A stretch of 64,000 nt of DNA from Chlorobiota bacterium (GCA_028287785.1 JAQBOZ010000028.1:372001-436000), one strand, 5' to 3'. Shown: positions 1 through 8,484, counted from the stretch's first letter. Made by a program: numbers and translations. Notes: generated by a model from the sequence alone, not told the origin.

Positions 1-379
1 CCTTCAGCACCGCGGCGTCGACCACCGGAAGCTTGGTGGCGATCAGGTTCGTCTGAACCATCTTGCGGCTTCCGCCGTCATCGACCGCCACATCGCTCCG
101 CTCCGCCAGCTCGCCGCGGAATTCGAAATCGTTGAGCTGCGATTTGTAGACGATGGCTTTCTTGATGGCGCCGCTGTTGAGCAGGCGCTGATATTCGTTG
201 TACGTGACCGGCGAGGGCTGCTGGCCGCCGTTCCGCACGATCACGAAGACGACGAACGCGCAGAGAAGAATCACCATCCACACCAGCACGCTCCGCACGA
301 TGCGGTTTACATTCCCCTCATCATCCCCGTTGGGTCCACGGCGAGGCGGCACCGGCCGCAGCGGCTTACGTGAATTCAT
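1..379 (-). CDS. ftsH: ATP-dependent zinc metalloprotease FtsH, N-terminal part (cut by window edge)
   Basis: Reading the minus strand from the ATG at 379 gives 126 residues that run off the left edge. A basic, proline-rich cytoplasmic start is followed by one hydrophobic segment at about residues 30-49 (VRSVLVWMVILLCAFVVFVI) and then the FtsH periplasmic domain start (TYNEYQRLLNSGAIKKAIVY). The AAA ATPase and the HExxH protease domain lie outside the window. FtsH is a membrane-anchored protease that degrades misfolded membrane proteins and short-lived cytoplasmic proteins. The identification is supported by position: it follows tilS and hpt on the same strand, the tilS-hpt-ftsH order found in many bacteria. 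The gap to hpt is 94 bp. Confidence 0.9.
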   Translation of the reverse strand, partial: MNSRKPLRPVPPRRGPNGDDEGNVNRIVRSVLVWMVILLCAFVVFVIVRNGGQQPSPVTYNEYQRLLNSGAIKKAIVYKSQLNDFEFRGELAERSDVAVDDGGSRKMVQTNLIATKLPVVDAAVLK

Positions 380-473
380 ATCATCCTTCATCGGAAGTCT
401 CGATTATCTGTGTAAATGTTCCTCGAATTACCGGAGCGCCGCGCCCGGCCACGCGCGCGGCGTGGTATCCGGT

Positions 474-1049
474 TCAACCTTCGGCGGGAAGAATATCATC
501 AAGGAGATACACGGCCGGAAGATTTCTCCCCTGCTGCCGGTAGTCCAGACCGAACCCGACCACAAATCGGTTCGGGATCTCGAAGGCGGCATACTCGGGG
601 GGATTTCCCATCATATGCGCCTCGCGCTTGTAGAGAAGCGAGGCAACCTCCACCGACGCCGCCCCCCGTTCCATGAAATATCCTCTCAACCAATCGACCG
701 TGCGCCCCGTATCGACGATATCTTCGACCACTATGACGTTCCGTCCCGTCAACTGAGTGCTGGCCGATGCTGTAAAAATTATCGTGCCGGAGGAGGAAAG
801 CCCTCCATCGTAGCTCGAAACCCTGACATAATCCACTTCCAGCGCGATCGGCATCAACCGGATCAGGTCGGCGTGGAAGATGGCGGCACCGTTCAGCACG
901 CAGATCATCAGCGGATTGCGATCGCGATATCGCTCGACCAGCGCGCCGGCAACCGCGGCAATTCCCCGGCTGATCTCCCCCGAGCCGATCATCGGCACAA
1001 AACGCAGGCCGTCGATCATCACCGGAGCGCCGATTGCCGGCTCATCCAT
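474..1049 (-). CDS. hpt: Hypoxanthine phosphoribosyltransferase
   Basis: A 191-residue purine-salvage phosphoribosyltransferase that converts hypoxanthine or guanine plus PRPP to IMP or GMP in the cytoplasm. The PRPP-binding signature VIVVEDIVDTGRT is at residues 105-117, and the LNGAAIFHADL segment near 52-62 matches the family's conserved early loop. The frame is open further upstream, but that extension lies inside tilS and is basic and Trp/Arg-rich. The ATG at 1049 begins 4 bp after the tilS stop and gives the family's usual length. tilS and hpt are therefore almost certainly co-transcribed and perhaps translationally coupled. Confidence 0.93.
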   Translation of the reverse strand: MDEPAIGAPVMIDGLRFVPMIGSGEISRGIAAVAGALVERYRDRNPLMICVLNGAAIFHADLIRLMPIALEVDYVRVSSYDGGLSSSGTIIFTASASTQLTGRNVIVVEDIVDTGRTVDWLRGYFMERGAASVEVASLLYKREAHMMGNPPEYAAFEIPNRFVVGFGLDYRQQGRNLPAVYLLDDILPAEG

Positions 1050-1053
1050 CGGC

Positions 1054-2478
1054 CTAGTCCCCATTCCGGGACAGCCCGCGAATCTCCAGCCTGATGACGT
1101 TCTTCGTCTGCTGTTCCACTCGGTATCGGTCGTCCATCCGCATGCCACAGACCCAGACGATATTCTCCCCATCGGCCACGACCATGATGTCCTTCTTCCG
1201 GTCCAGCGGCACCTTGGAATCGACAAGGAAATCGCTCACCTTCTTCTCCCCCCCCAGCCCGATCGGGCGAAACCGGTCGCCATCGCGCCAGGAACGGAGG
1301 GTCAGGGTATCGGAGATCTTATCGGCATCGACGAACTCGACGTTGGTGTTCCGGGTGAAGCGGACATTTGCGCGCTCCAGCCGTTCGCTCGCCAGCGTCA
1401 CCCGTTCGGTCTTGATCGTCTCCCCCGGCTTGAACTTCTTATCCACCACGATTGGCGTGGGGGGATCGCACCGCACGGTAAGCGTATCGCGGTCGCGCAC
1501 GACGCTCAGGCCGCCTCCCAGCTCAACCCTGGACCCGGTTTCCCGGTAGACCAGCGAGAGGGTGCGCTCCACGGCGCTGTAGGAGATCGGCGGGATATCG
1601 AATGTCTTCGACACCGTCCGCTGCACGATCTCCGCCTGGATTGCCGGGAGATAGTGTTTGAGATGCGTCAGCGTCATCTCCACATGTTCGGTGTCCCTGT
1701 CGGTCACCACCCGCTTGATCGCCAGCTCCACCGCGTGGCTCAGATACTGCTCCAGCCCGCGCATGATCTCCGCCGTGGAGTTGAGCGTGTTGATGATGCC
1801 GGGGTTGTACTGCGCCAGCAGCGGCAGCAGCTCATGACGGACACGATTTCTCGTGAACTGGAGCGATGCGTTCGTGGCGTCCTCCCGCCACTGCAACTCC
1901 ACCTCCGCCGCATATGCCTCGATCGTGCTCCGATCCGTCCCGAGGAGGGGCCGGGCCAGCAGAACGCCCGGCGCCACCGTCCGCACCGGCGGGATTGCCG
2001 CCAGCCCGGTGACGCCGCTGCCGCGCATCATGTTCAGCAGCAGTGTTTCCGCGTTATCGTTGGAGTTGTGAGCGGTCGCAATCACGGCGTACTCGTGTTT
2101 GCGCGCCACGCGGGCAAGGAATTGATAGCGGGCTTTGCGGGAGGCCTCCTCCACCGAGAGCTTCTGCGCCGTGGCGAGCTTTTTGACATCGCCACGCCCC
2201 ACATACGACTTCAGGCCGCGGAGTTTCGCCTGTTCGACAACAAAGGCGGAATCCTCCTGCGACGCTTCGGCGCGGAGACCGTGATCGAAGTGGGCAACGG
2301 CAAGTTCCAGCCGGAGCGTGGGCGCAAGGCGCACCATCATATCCAGGAGCGCCATTGAGTCTATGCCGCCGCTGACGGCCAGCAGGACCTTTTCACCGCC
2401 GAGCAGCATCTCGTGCTGGCGGATGAAGCGACGTATTTTTTGCAGGTACGCGTTGCACGTACGAGAGGATGATACCAT
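1054..2478 (-). CDS. tilS: tRNA(Ile)-lysidine synthase
   Basis: A 474-residue PP-loop ATPase that ligates lysine to C34 of the CAU anticodon of tRNA-Ile2, so that the tRNA reads AUA as isoleucine. The ATP-binding SGGIDS motif is at residues 36-41. The segment ATAHNSNDNAETLLLNMMRG further on is typical of TilS, and the C-terminal substrate-binding domain (RSWRDGDRFRPIGLGGEKKV) is intact. Length is normal for the family. It is the first gene of the tilS-hpt-ftsH set. I see no clear Shine-Dalgarno before the ATG. Confidence 0.95.
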   Translation of the reverse strand: MVSSSRTCNAYLQKIRRFIRQHEMLLGGEKVLLAVSGGIDSMALLDMMVRLAPTLRLELAVAHFDHGLRAEASQEDSAFVVEQAKLRGLKSYVGRGDVKKLATAQKLSVEEASRKARYQFLARVARKHEYAVIATAHNSNDNAETLLLNMMRGSGVTGLAAIPPVRTVAPGVLLARPLLGTDRSTIEAYAAEVELQWREDATNASLQFTRNRVRHELLPLLAQYNPGIINTLNSTAEIMRGLEQYLSHAVELAIKRVVTDRDTEHVEMTLTHLKHYLPAIQAEIVQRTVSKTFDIPPISYSAVERTLSLVYRETGSRVELGGGLSVVRDRDTLTVRCDPPTPIVVDKKFKPGETIKTERVTLASERLERANVRFTRNTNVEFVDADKISDTLTLRSWRDGDRFRPIGLGGEKKVSDFLVDSKVPLDRKKDIMVVADGENIVWVCGMRMDDRYRVEQQTKNVIRLEIRGLSRNGD

Positions 2479-2722
2479 AATGTAGGGCCGAAATTACGTA
2501 ATGCGCGGCACGTGGGAGAAGTGTATTCCACCGAAGAGAGGCCCTCCCAGCTACTTCATTCCCACCGTCAGGCCTCGATCTCCCGGTCATCATGGGCCGC
2601 GCAGCCTGACACGGATCGCCGCTAAGATAGGTATTGTCGGGTTGTGAACGGGCTTTACTTCGCCGGAAAACGGTCGCCGGGCGCGCCCGATCTCACGAAT
2701 AGTGAAAAGGATCGATGCAGAA

Positions 2723-2761
2723 ATGCCCGGCCGATCGGGATAAAACCGTTCAGCCGGGCAT
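2723..2761 (-). terminator. Hairpin downstream of the OmpA-like gene
   Basis: Perfect 9-bp inverted repeat atgcccggc / gccgggcat with a 21-nt loop. Read on the minus strand, the second arm is followed by a short T-rich stretch (tttctg). It lies about 70 bp past the stop of the OmpA-like gene and probably ends its transcript. Confidence 0.5.
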
Positions 2762-2804
2762 GTCGGTTCATTTCATGGAATGATTCTGCCGATTCACACG
2801 AGCA

Positions 2805-2826
2805 GGGTCATTTCATACGATGACCC
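2805..2826 (-). terminator. Small hairpin immediately after the OmpA-like stop codon
   Basis: Inverted repeat gggtcat / atgaccc (7 bp, 8-nt loop), 6 bp beyond the stop codon on the minus strand. No T-run follows, so it may protect the mRNA 3' end rather than terminate transcription. Confidence 0.35.
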
Positions 2827-2832
2827 CGCAGG

Positions 2833-4998
2833 CTAACGCGAACGCGGCTGGCTGCTGGTGTCGTTGCTCTCGCCGGGTATCGGCGTTTCGACAATCACCG
2901 TCACTGTACGGCTGTAATAGCGACCCTCCGGGTTGCTGTTATCGTACACAAGCCCCTTCTCTCCCATCCCCACGACTTCCTTCGACTGCACGTTGAGAAG
3001 GTTCGCCGCGAACTCGGCGCGTCGCTTCGAGAGCGCCAGGTTGTAATACGGAAGGCCGATGCGATCGGTATGGCCGATGATCCGCACGGTGGAATTCGGG
3101 AAGATCTTATGCCTGATGATATCGGCGGACTGCCCGGAGAAGCCGGTCGCCTGCGAGCTGTCGAAGCTGAAGAGGAGCAGATTATAGGTGTCGACGTATT
3201 TCCCGCCGACCACCGTCCGGTCCTCCTGGAAATCCCCCTCCTGCCGCACCACCACTTTCGTGCTCTTGATCCGGGCAAGATCCTGATAGAGCGTATCGCG
3301 GATCACAAGCGTCGAGGATACGGTGACAGGCCCGCGCAGATCAAGATCGGGACGATTCTCGATCTGATAATCGATCTGCTTCGGCGGGGAACCGCTGCCG
3401 GTGACGGCGTGCTTGATCAGCGAGTCGCCGATCATCACGTCGAGCGACCATCCATCGACCGCGCCGGAGGTATCCTCCTTGGTGACCGGTGGAAGGAACC
3501 GGACGGTGCCGACCGGCTCCAGGAAGGTGGAATCGGGAAGCTCCAGCGGGCGCTCGAACACATATCCCTCCGACGCGAACTCCACCCGCTGATTCTCGCG
3601 CGATCCCTCCGCCACATCAACTTCGCTCAGCGATGGATTTGCCGGCAGGCCGCGCGCCACCACCTTGATCCGCTTGGTGGAGATCTTCCAGACGTTCACG
3701 AGATAATCGCGCACAACCTCGGCCCTGCGGTTGGCAAGCGTGCTGTCCCCCAGTTCGTCCCGGCTCAGACATCCGGTGATCGTAAGATCGCCGCGACGCG
3801 TATCGCGCATCCTGGCGCCGATGATATTGAGGATCTGATAATAGTTGCCGAGCGTGTTCCCACGCTGGAGTCGCTCCACCTGAAAGTTCTTCCGGTTCTT
3901 GGCGTCCAGGCGGATATACCGCTCGGGAATCGCCGCGGAGTCCCGCGGGAAGAAGACATACGGCAGCAGTGCCTCCACCTCGGTCGCCTTCACCTTCCGG
4001 TTGGAAATCGTGATCGTATCGGAAAGCCCCCCCACGGTAAGCCCCTTCGCGGAGAACGATGAATCGATCACCTTGGGAACCGTGCGGACAGTATCGTTCG
4101 CGGCAACGATCTTCGGTGGCGGCGGCGGCGCGCTCCCCTCGTCGCGAAGCCCGTAGCGGAAGCCGAGCACCAGCGCCGTCTGCGACATCTGCCAGCTTTC
4201 CCCGGTTTTCAGGGGGCTGAGAAGATCGTTCAGCATCGGCTGGATCTGGGCCTCCAGAAAAAGCCCGATGTTCGGGCCAAGCTGCCACTCGTAGCCGGCG
4301 CCGCCGGAAACCGCGAACGCGGTGGATGCCTTGTCGAACGCCTTCGAGCCCAGCGCGCGCGATGTCTTCCTGCCGGTCTTGTAGACCACCCCGGCGGGTC
4401 CGTCGATCTGCTCGTTATAGGTAAAGCTCGCCTGCGACGGGAAGAGGATCGTGGGGCCGGCATAGAAATAAAACGGGAAGGAGAACGGGGCGATCCTGGC
4501 GTACGGCGTGATGCTGATCTGCCCGAACTTCGTCGTCACCGTCCCCAGCACGCTTGCATCGGCGGGGCCGCCGGTGTTCTGCTGAACATCGCTCCTGTTG
4601 GTGTAGCGCTGCTGGAGCTGCCCGCTGTGAAGCTGGTAGCCGGCGCGGAGCCCCACATTGAAATTGTCGCTCAACGGTATCTCCGCCAGGAACCCGGCCA
4701 GCGCACCAAATCCATCCCCCTGCGTGAAGGTCGCCGTCGCCGGAAGCTGAAGCGTGCTGTTGAAGACCGTTGGAGGGAGAAATGCGTTGTACTGGACCGA
4801 GGCTATCCCGCCGTAAATGCCGAGATAGAGCCACGGAGTGTCGGAGTGGGCGGTATCCTCCGTCATGACGACGGAGGTGGTATCCCCCCCCTGCGCGGCG
4901 GCCGTGTGCGCGGCGAACAACGCCAGCAGCAGAGCAAGCCCCGCGATCCGCGCGCCGAGGCGCCGGTACGACGAAATCGGCCCCGATGGGGAGGTCAT
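2833..4998 (-). CDS. Outer-membrane beta-barrel protein with two OmpA-like domains
   Basis: A 721-residue envelope protein. A signal peptide (hydrophobic LALLLALFAAHTAAAQ, cleavage near residue 36) is followed by a barrel-type region at about 50-295, then a PPPPP linker, an OmpA-like domain at about 340-480 (VFFPRDSAAIPERY ... NQRVEF) and a second OmpA-like domain at about 605-705 (LLLFSFDSSQATGF, IIGHTDRIG, LSKRRAEFAANLL). OmpA-like domains bind peptidoglycan, so this protein probably anchors the outer membrane to the wall. In T9SS organisms such proteins can also belong to the secretion machinery, but nothing here proves that. The frame stays open upstream to 5160; ATG 5031 is possible, but 4998 gives a normal signal peptide. 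Confidence 0.85.
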   Translation of the reverse strand: MTSPSGPISSYRRLGARIAGLALLLALFAAHTAAAQGGDTTSVVMTEDTAHSDTPWLYLGIYGGIASVQYNAFLPPTVFNSTLQLPATATFTQGDGFGALAGFLAEIPLSDNFNVGLRAGYQLHSGQLQQRYTNRSDVQQNTGGPADASVLGTVTTKFGQISITPYARIAPFSFPFYFYAGPTILFPSQASFTYNEQIDGPAGVVYKTGRKTSRALGSKAFDKASTAFAVSGGAGYEWQLGPNIGLFLEAQIQPMLNDLLSPLKTGESWQMSQTALVLGFRYGLRDEGSAPPPPPKIVAANDTVRTVPKVIDSSFSAKGLTVGGLSDTITISNRKVKATEVEALLPYVFFPRDSAAIPERYIRLDAKNRKNFQVERLQRGNTLGNYYQILNIIGARMRDTRRGDLTITGCLSRDELGDSTLANRRAEVVRDYLVNVWKISTKRIKVVARGLPANPSLSEVDVAEGSRENQRVEFASEGYVFERPLELPDSTFLEPVGTVRFLPPVTKEDTSGAVDGWSLDVMIGDSLIKHAVTGSGSPPKQIDYQIENRPDLDLRGPVTVSSTLVIRDTLYQDLARIKSTKVVVRQEGDFQEDRTVVGGKYVDTYNLLLFSFDSSQATGFSGQSADIIRHKIFPNSTVRIIGHTDRIGLPYYNLALSKRRAEFAANLLNVQSKEVVGMGEKGLVYDNSNPEGRYYSRTVTVIVETPIPGESNDTSSQPRSR

Positions 4999-5228
4999 AG
5001 GAAGCGAGGTTGGTAGACAGGTCGGGTTCATAGATAAATCGCTTGGTTGTGCTTCCCCCTGCAAACATCCGGCCAAATGGCCGGGACGAGTGATCACCGG
5101 AGGGGGATATCCAGCACGGTCCCGATCCTGATAAGGGGATCGGGAGATCGATGAGATCATGACGATATCACCACACCGACATAACGTCCGGAAATACGGT
5201 CCGTTAGATCGTTATACAATTCACTCTG

Positions 5229-5236
5229 CAAATATA
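5229..5236 (-). promoter_or_regulatory. Bacteroidota-type -7 element (TATATTTG)
   Basis: Read on the minus strand this is TATATTTG, matching the TAnnTTTG -7 consensus of Bacteroidota. About 20 bp upstream the -33 position reads TTA rather than TTG. It lies roughly 200-230 bp upstream of the OmpA-like gene start, leaving a long leader. Confidence 0.35.
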
Positions 5237-5297
5237 GAATTCCCGGCCGTAGTGCATAATTCCAGACGCCCGCCGCCGCCGATTGCAAACCGTAAGA

Positions 5298-6086
5298 TCA
5301 CATCCTCACACCGATCAGATTTCCGCTCTCGTACAGCCGCATCCCCCGCCGGAACAGGGCCACCGCCATCAACGGCGCCGCCACCGCCAGCGCCGCCAGC
5401 CCCAGAAGCACCGGCGCGCTCGGTTGGAACACCTGCCCCGCCTGCACCGTCCCGATGTAGGCGGCCGGGATAACCGTGTAGAGGATGAAACGCACAGCGA
5501 ACGAGAAGATGTTCGCCGGCTTCTTGGCGAAGTGGAGGATCACCGACAGGAGCTTGTAGACGATCACGGAATTGCCGAGACGGAACGTGAGCGCGTGGAT
5601 CATCACCACCCACGCCGTGAAGATGCTTGTCCCGGTCACAAACCCGAAGATGAACAGAATGATGGTCCCCGGCGTCGCCGGGACAACGTAGAAGTAGACC
5701 GCCGTCCCCACCACGATCTGGATGGCGTTCATCGGCTGGGCGCCGGAGAAGAAGATCTGGTAGATGGCCGATTTCGGCTGCACCAGGAATGTATCGAGCT
5801 GACCCTTTACGATCAGATCCCCGGTGTCCCAGACGTGCTTTCCCATCAGCGTGTCGGCCCCGGCATAGATAATGTGGTTGAACGCAACCAGCGTCACAAG
5901 CTGGGCGTAGGTGGCCCCCGGCGAACCGATCGTGAAGAATATCTTCCAGTAGAAAAGGTACATCCCAACCTCCGCCATCGAGAGGAGGATCTCGAAGATG
6001 AAGTTGGTGCGATATTCCAGCGAGCTTCGCCAGTTGACCCGCATGTAGGCCCCCAGCAGCCCGAGATGTGCCCGAAGCGCTCCCAT
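5298..6086 (-). CDS. ABC-2 family transporter permease (DUF990/ABC2_membrane_6 type)
   Basis: A 262-residue integral membrane protein with about six hydrophobic segments. The N-terminus (YMRVNWRSSLEYRTNFIFEI) and the motif DTGDLIVKGQLDTFLVQP match ABC-2 permeases of the DUF990 family, which normally work as a heteromeric pair with a second permease and an ATPase. Neither partner gene is adjacent: the upstream neighbour is a tiny plus-strand ORF and the downstream neighbour is the OmpA-like gene. The substrate is unknown. The start (ATG 6086) fits the family, whose members begin shortly before the first Arg-rich amphipathic segment. Confidence 0.85.
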   Translation of the reverse strand: MGALRAHLGLLGAYMRVNWRSSLEYRTNFIFEILLSMAEVGMYLFYWKIFFTIGSPGATYAQLVTLVAFNHIIYAGADTLMGKHVWDTGDLIVKGQLDTFLVQPKSAIYQIFFSGAQPMNAIQIVVGTAVYFYVVPATPGTIILFIFGFVTGTSIFTAWVVMIHALTFRLGNSVIVYKLLSVILHFAKKPANIFSFAVRFILYTVIPAAYIGTVQAGQVFQPSAPVLLGLAALAVAAPLMAVALFRRGMRLYESGNLIGVRM

Positions 6087-6193
6087 TTCTCGTATGTTTG
6101 TCTGCTTCCGAAGATCACCGGCGGGAAGGGCGCAGGGCCCATCGACCGAATCCCGGCCGGGGTTGCCAGGGAAGTTTAAACTCTATCTGACCG

Positions 6194-6433
6194 ATGACCA
6201 TTACCATCCCGTTATCCATCGAAGGCTCCGCGAAGGAATGCCTGATACAGTTACGCGATCTGGCCGATCGCGTCGTGGTCCCCACCATCTTTCATGGCGA
6301 TTGCGGGCCCGGCATCCACACCGTGGAGTTCGATACCGACGCCGTGCCGGGGGGCCTGGAAGCGGGCGTCTATATGCTTCATGTGGTGATCGGCGGGGAG
6401 ATATCCACCTACCCGTTACAGTATATGCCGTGA
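6194..6433 (+). CDS. Small stand-alone sorting-domain-like (FlgD/CTD fold) protein
   Basis: A 79-residue ORF starting MTITIPLSIEG, with no signal peptide or membrane segment. Its second half, GIHTVEFDTDAV followed by LEAGVYMLHVVIGGEIS, closely follows the pattern of T9SS type-A sorting domains and FlgD Ig-like domains (GxHTVxFD ... LxxGVYxxxxxxGG). In those proteins this unit is the C-terminal end of a large secreted protein, whereas here it stands alone. It could be a real small protein, or the 3' remnant of a lost surface-protein gene. It is flanked by genes on the opposite strand (ABC-2 permease and lipoprotein), and no clear ribosome-binding site is visible. Confidence 0.5.
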   Translation: MTITIPLSIEGSAKECLIQLRDLADRVVVPTIFHGDCGPGIHTVEFDTDAVPGGLEAGVYMLHVVIGGEISTYPLQYMP

Positions 6434-6476
6434 TATGATACCCCCGCAGAGGGCCCCGCGATGGGGCTTGGAGGGG

Positions 6477-7085
6477 TTACATGCCGACTGATTTCAGCGC
6501 TTCCTGCTCCGATTTGCCGAGCGCGAGCTGAAGCCGCAACTGCTGGAGCTGCTGGGCGTTCCCCCCCTTTCTCGCAAACATCAGAAGGCCGGCATCGGAA
6601 AGGCCGTTGCTGTGAAGCAGGCCGTACTCGGGGCCGGAGAGAAGCTCCTTCTTCTCCTGAAAACGGATCTTCGCCATCTCCAGAATCGTCACCTCGCCAA
6701 CGTTGGCATCCTTCAGGCCACGGATATCATCCACCCAGCGCGGAATGGCCCCCATGTCCACAAGCTGCGTCAGCGCCGTGGCCCCCAGCCCGTCCCGCAC
6801 AAGGATCTGAAGCTGGCTGCCGATATCGAACTTCAGGTTCTGCTTGTGAAGGCTCTTGACCATCGAGAGGATGGAGGAATCGTCAAGGCCGCTCTTCTTG
6901 GCGTCGCCCACCGATGCCACCTCCTCCGGCGTCAGCCCCATCCCCGCAAGCTCGGTGGCGGCGGCATCGGAGAAGCCGGATTTCGTGGCGGCGGCCTTCG
7001 TCTGCTCGTCGGTCCCCCTGCAGCCGGCCAGCGCCAGCATCGCGGCAAGCATCACGGCTCCGTATCGGAAATAATTGCGCTCCAT
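6477..7085 (-). CDS. Predicted lipoprotein with four helical GL-type repeats
   Basis: A 202-residue protein with a lipoprotein signal (lipobox LAGC, cysteine at residue 22: AAMLALAGCRGT), so probably anchored in the outer or inner membrane. I recognise no enzyme family. The mature part contains at least four copies of a helical unit that starts with Gly-Phe/Leu: SGFSDAAATELAGMG, SGLDDSSILSMVKSL, DGLGATALTQLVDMG, NGLSDAGLLMFARKG. This suggests an alpha-solenoid or pairs of helical hairpins. The reading frame extends upstream to 7427 through an Arg/Trp-rich stretch antisense to the scpB tail; ATG 7085 is chosen because the signal peptide follows at once. It lies downstream of scpB on the same strand. 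Confidence 0.75.
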   Translation of the reverse strand: MERNYFRYGAVMLAAMLALAGCRGTDEQTKAAATKSGFSDAAATELAGMGLTPEEVASVGDAKKSGLDDSSILSMVKSLHKQNLKFDIGSQLQILVRDGLGATALTQLVDMGAIPRWVDDIRGLKDANVGEVTILEMAKIRFQEKKELLSGPEYGLLHSNGLSDAGLLMFARKGGNAQQLQQLRLQLALGKSEQEALKSVGM

Positions 7086-7170
7086 TCCAGTTCCACTCCA
7101 GATAATAAATGTTCTGATCCATCCCACGCCCCATGCGAGCACGATCGAGCCTCGCCGGGAGAGCATGGTC

Positions 7171-8484
7171 CTAGCGATGCGCCATGATCCCGGCCCTCGC
7201 GTCATCATCCCCCATCGGCTCACGATCGTCGGGCTCCGGCGCTTCCGGCGTATCGGCGGTCTCGACGGCGTCCACGGCCTCCATCGACTCAGGGGCGTCC
7301 ACGGCTTCCGGCGCTTCCATGCCATCCACGGGCTCCGGCGTTTCGGCGACTTCCTCGGGTTCCATCGCCTCGACGCCATCCACGGGCTCCGGCGCTTCGG
7401 CGGACTCCGCTGATTCCACGGCATCATTCATGCCCGGCTCATCGGATATGGCCGATGGATCGTTTACCGGCCCATCATCGATCGCATCATCACCCGCCAT
7501 CTCCCCGTCCGGCCCATCGTCATCGTCGGCAAGCTCGATGGCGTTGCGATGTTCCTCCGCGAACAGCCCGGCCTGGACGGCGGCCGCGTCCACCACTGTT
7601 CCATCCTCGCCATCCACATGATGCCCGGCCGCGCCGACGCGCGCTTCAATCTCCTCGGCATCGGTATCGGCGTCCACGGTGATCACCTCCACGCGGTCGG
7701 GGGAGAAGGCATCCTCCTCCATCAGCTCCTCGATCTCGCGGAGCTTCGGAAGGTCGCCGATCCCCTTCAGGCCGAAGCTGCGGAGGAAGTCATCGGTGGT
7801 GCTGTAGAGAAGCGGCCGGCCGACGCCCTCGGAGCGACCGGAGATGGCGATCAGATTTTTCTCCATCAGGTTCACCAGCACCTGATCGCAGTTGACGCCG
7901 CGGATCGATTCGATCTCCGGCTTGGATGCGGGCTGCCGGTAGGCGATGATCGCCAGGGTTTCCAGCGCGGCTGGGGAGAGACGGCGGCGCGATTTCTCCT
8001 TGGAGAGAAGCGCCACCCACTCGCCGTAATCGCGGACGGTGGCGAACTGGAATCCGCCGGCCACCTCGATGATACGGAACGCGCGACCGGTTTCGAGATA
8101 CTCCCCGTTCAGCTCGTCGATCAGCGCGCGGAGATAGGCCTGATCCACGCTCCCCGGCTTGGTCGGATAGCCGGAGAACCGAAGCTCGGCGCTCTCCATC
8201 GCGCCGGTCAGATCATGGACGGTGCCGTCAGCGGCCGGGGATTTCGTCGCGCCTTCCTCGTCCTCCCCGACGGCGGTATCCAGCATCACCACGGCATCGG
8301 CAATCCCGGTCGCGGCATCATCGACCGCGGGCCCCTCATCCTGCTTCTCATCGCGATCGCCGGCGAGGAGGCGAATCAGGCCGCGCGCGGAGAGCGGCTC
8401 CTCGCTGGCGAAGATCAGTGCTTCGATAACCGGCTTGAGAAATTCCGGATCGGTCGGGACGCGAAGTTGTTTGGAGACTGCCAT
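7171..8484 (-). CDS. scpB: Segregation and condensation protein B with long acidic tail
   Basis: ScpB is the dimeric kite subunit of the SMC-ScpAB condensin, acting in chromosome segregation. The winged-helix core is recognisable (LSPAALETLAIIAYRQPASK, IESIRGVNCDQVLVNLMEKN, GRPLLYSTTDDFLRSFGLK) at about residues 155-245. The protein is 437 residues, roughly twice the family's usual 180-200. An acidic insert (about residues 40-85, DEKQDEGPAVDDAATG) lies between the first helices and the core. A tail of more than 150 residues rich in E, D, A, P and V contains repeats such as EPVDG(V/M)EA. It lies 100 bp downstream of scpA, and the pair is presumably an operon. The partner smc is not in the window. 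Confidence 0.92.
   Translation of the reverse strand: MAVSKQLRVPTDPEFLKPVIEALIFASEEPLSARGLIRLLAGDRDEKQDEGPAVDDAATGIADAVVMLDTAVGEDEEGATKSPAADGTVHDLTGAMESAELRFSGYPTKPGSVDQAYLRALIDELNGEYLETGRAFRIIEVAGGFQFATVRDYGEWVALLSKEKSRRRLSPAALETLAIIAYRQPASKPEIESIRGVNCDQVLVNLMEKNLIAISGRSEGVGRPLLYSTTDDFLRSFGLKGIGDLPKLREIEELMEEDAFSPDRVEVITVDADTDAEEIEARVGAAGHHVDGEDGTVVDAAAVQAGLFAEEHRNAIELADDDDGPDGEMAGDDAIDDGPVNDPSAISDEPGMNDAVESAESAEAPEPVDGVEAMEPEEVAETPEPVDGMEAPEAVDAPESMEAVDAVETADTPEAPEPDDREPMGDDDARAGIMAHR

Larger units (their letters stand above)
2479..2832. other. Intergenic region between ompA-like gene and tilS
   Basis: No credible gene lies here. The 66-codon frame at 2393-2593 overlaps the tilS 5' end and has no family features. 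The right-hand part carries two hairpins just beyond the stop codon of the OmpA-like gene (listed separately). The part next to tilS should contain the tilS promoter, but I cannot identify clear -33/-7 or -35/-10 boxes. Confidence 0.6.

Noticed and set aside
4999-5160. N-terminal extension of the OmpA-like protein (start at 5160)
   Set aside because: The extension places about 50 extra residues before the signal peptide, which starts naturally at 4998 (or 5031).
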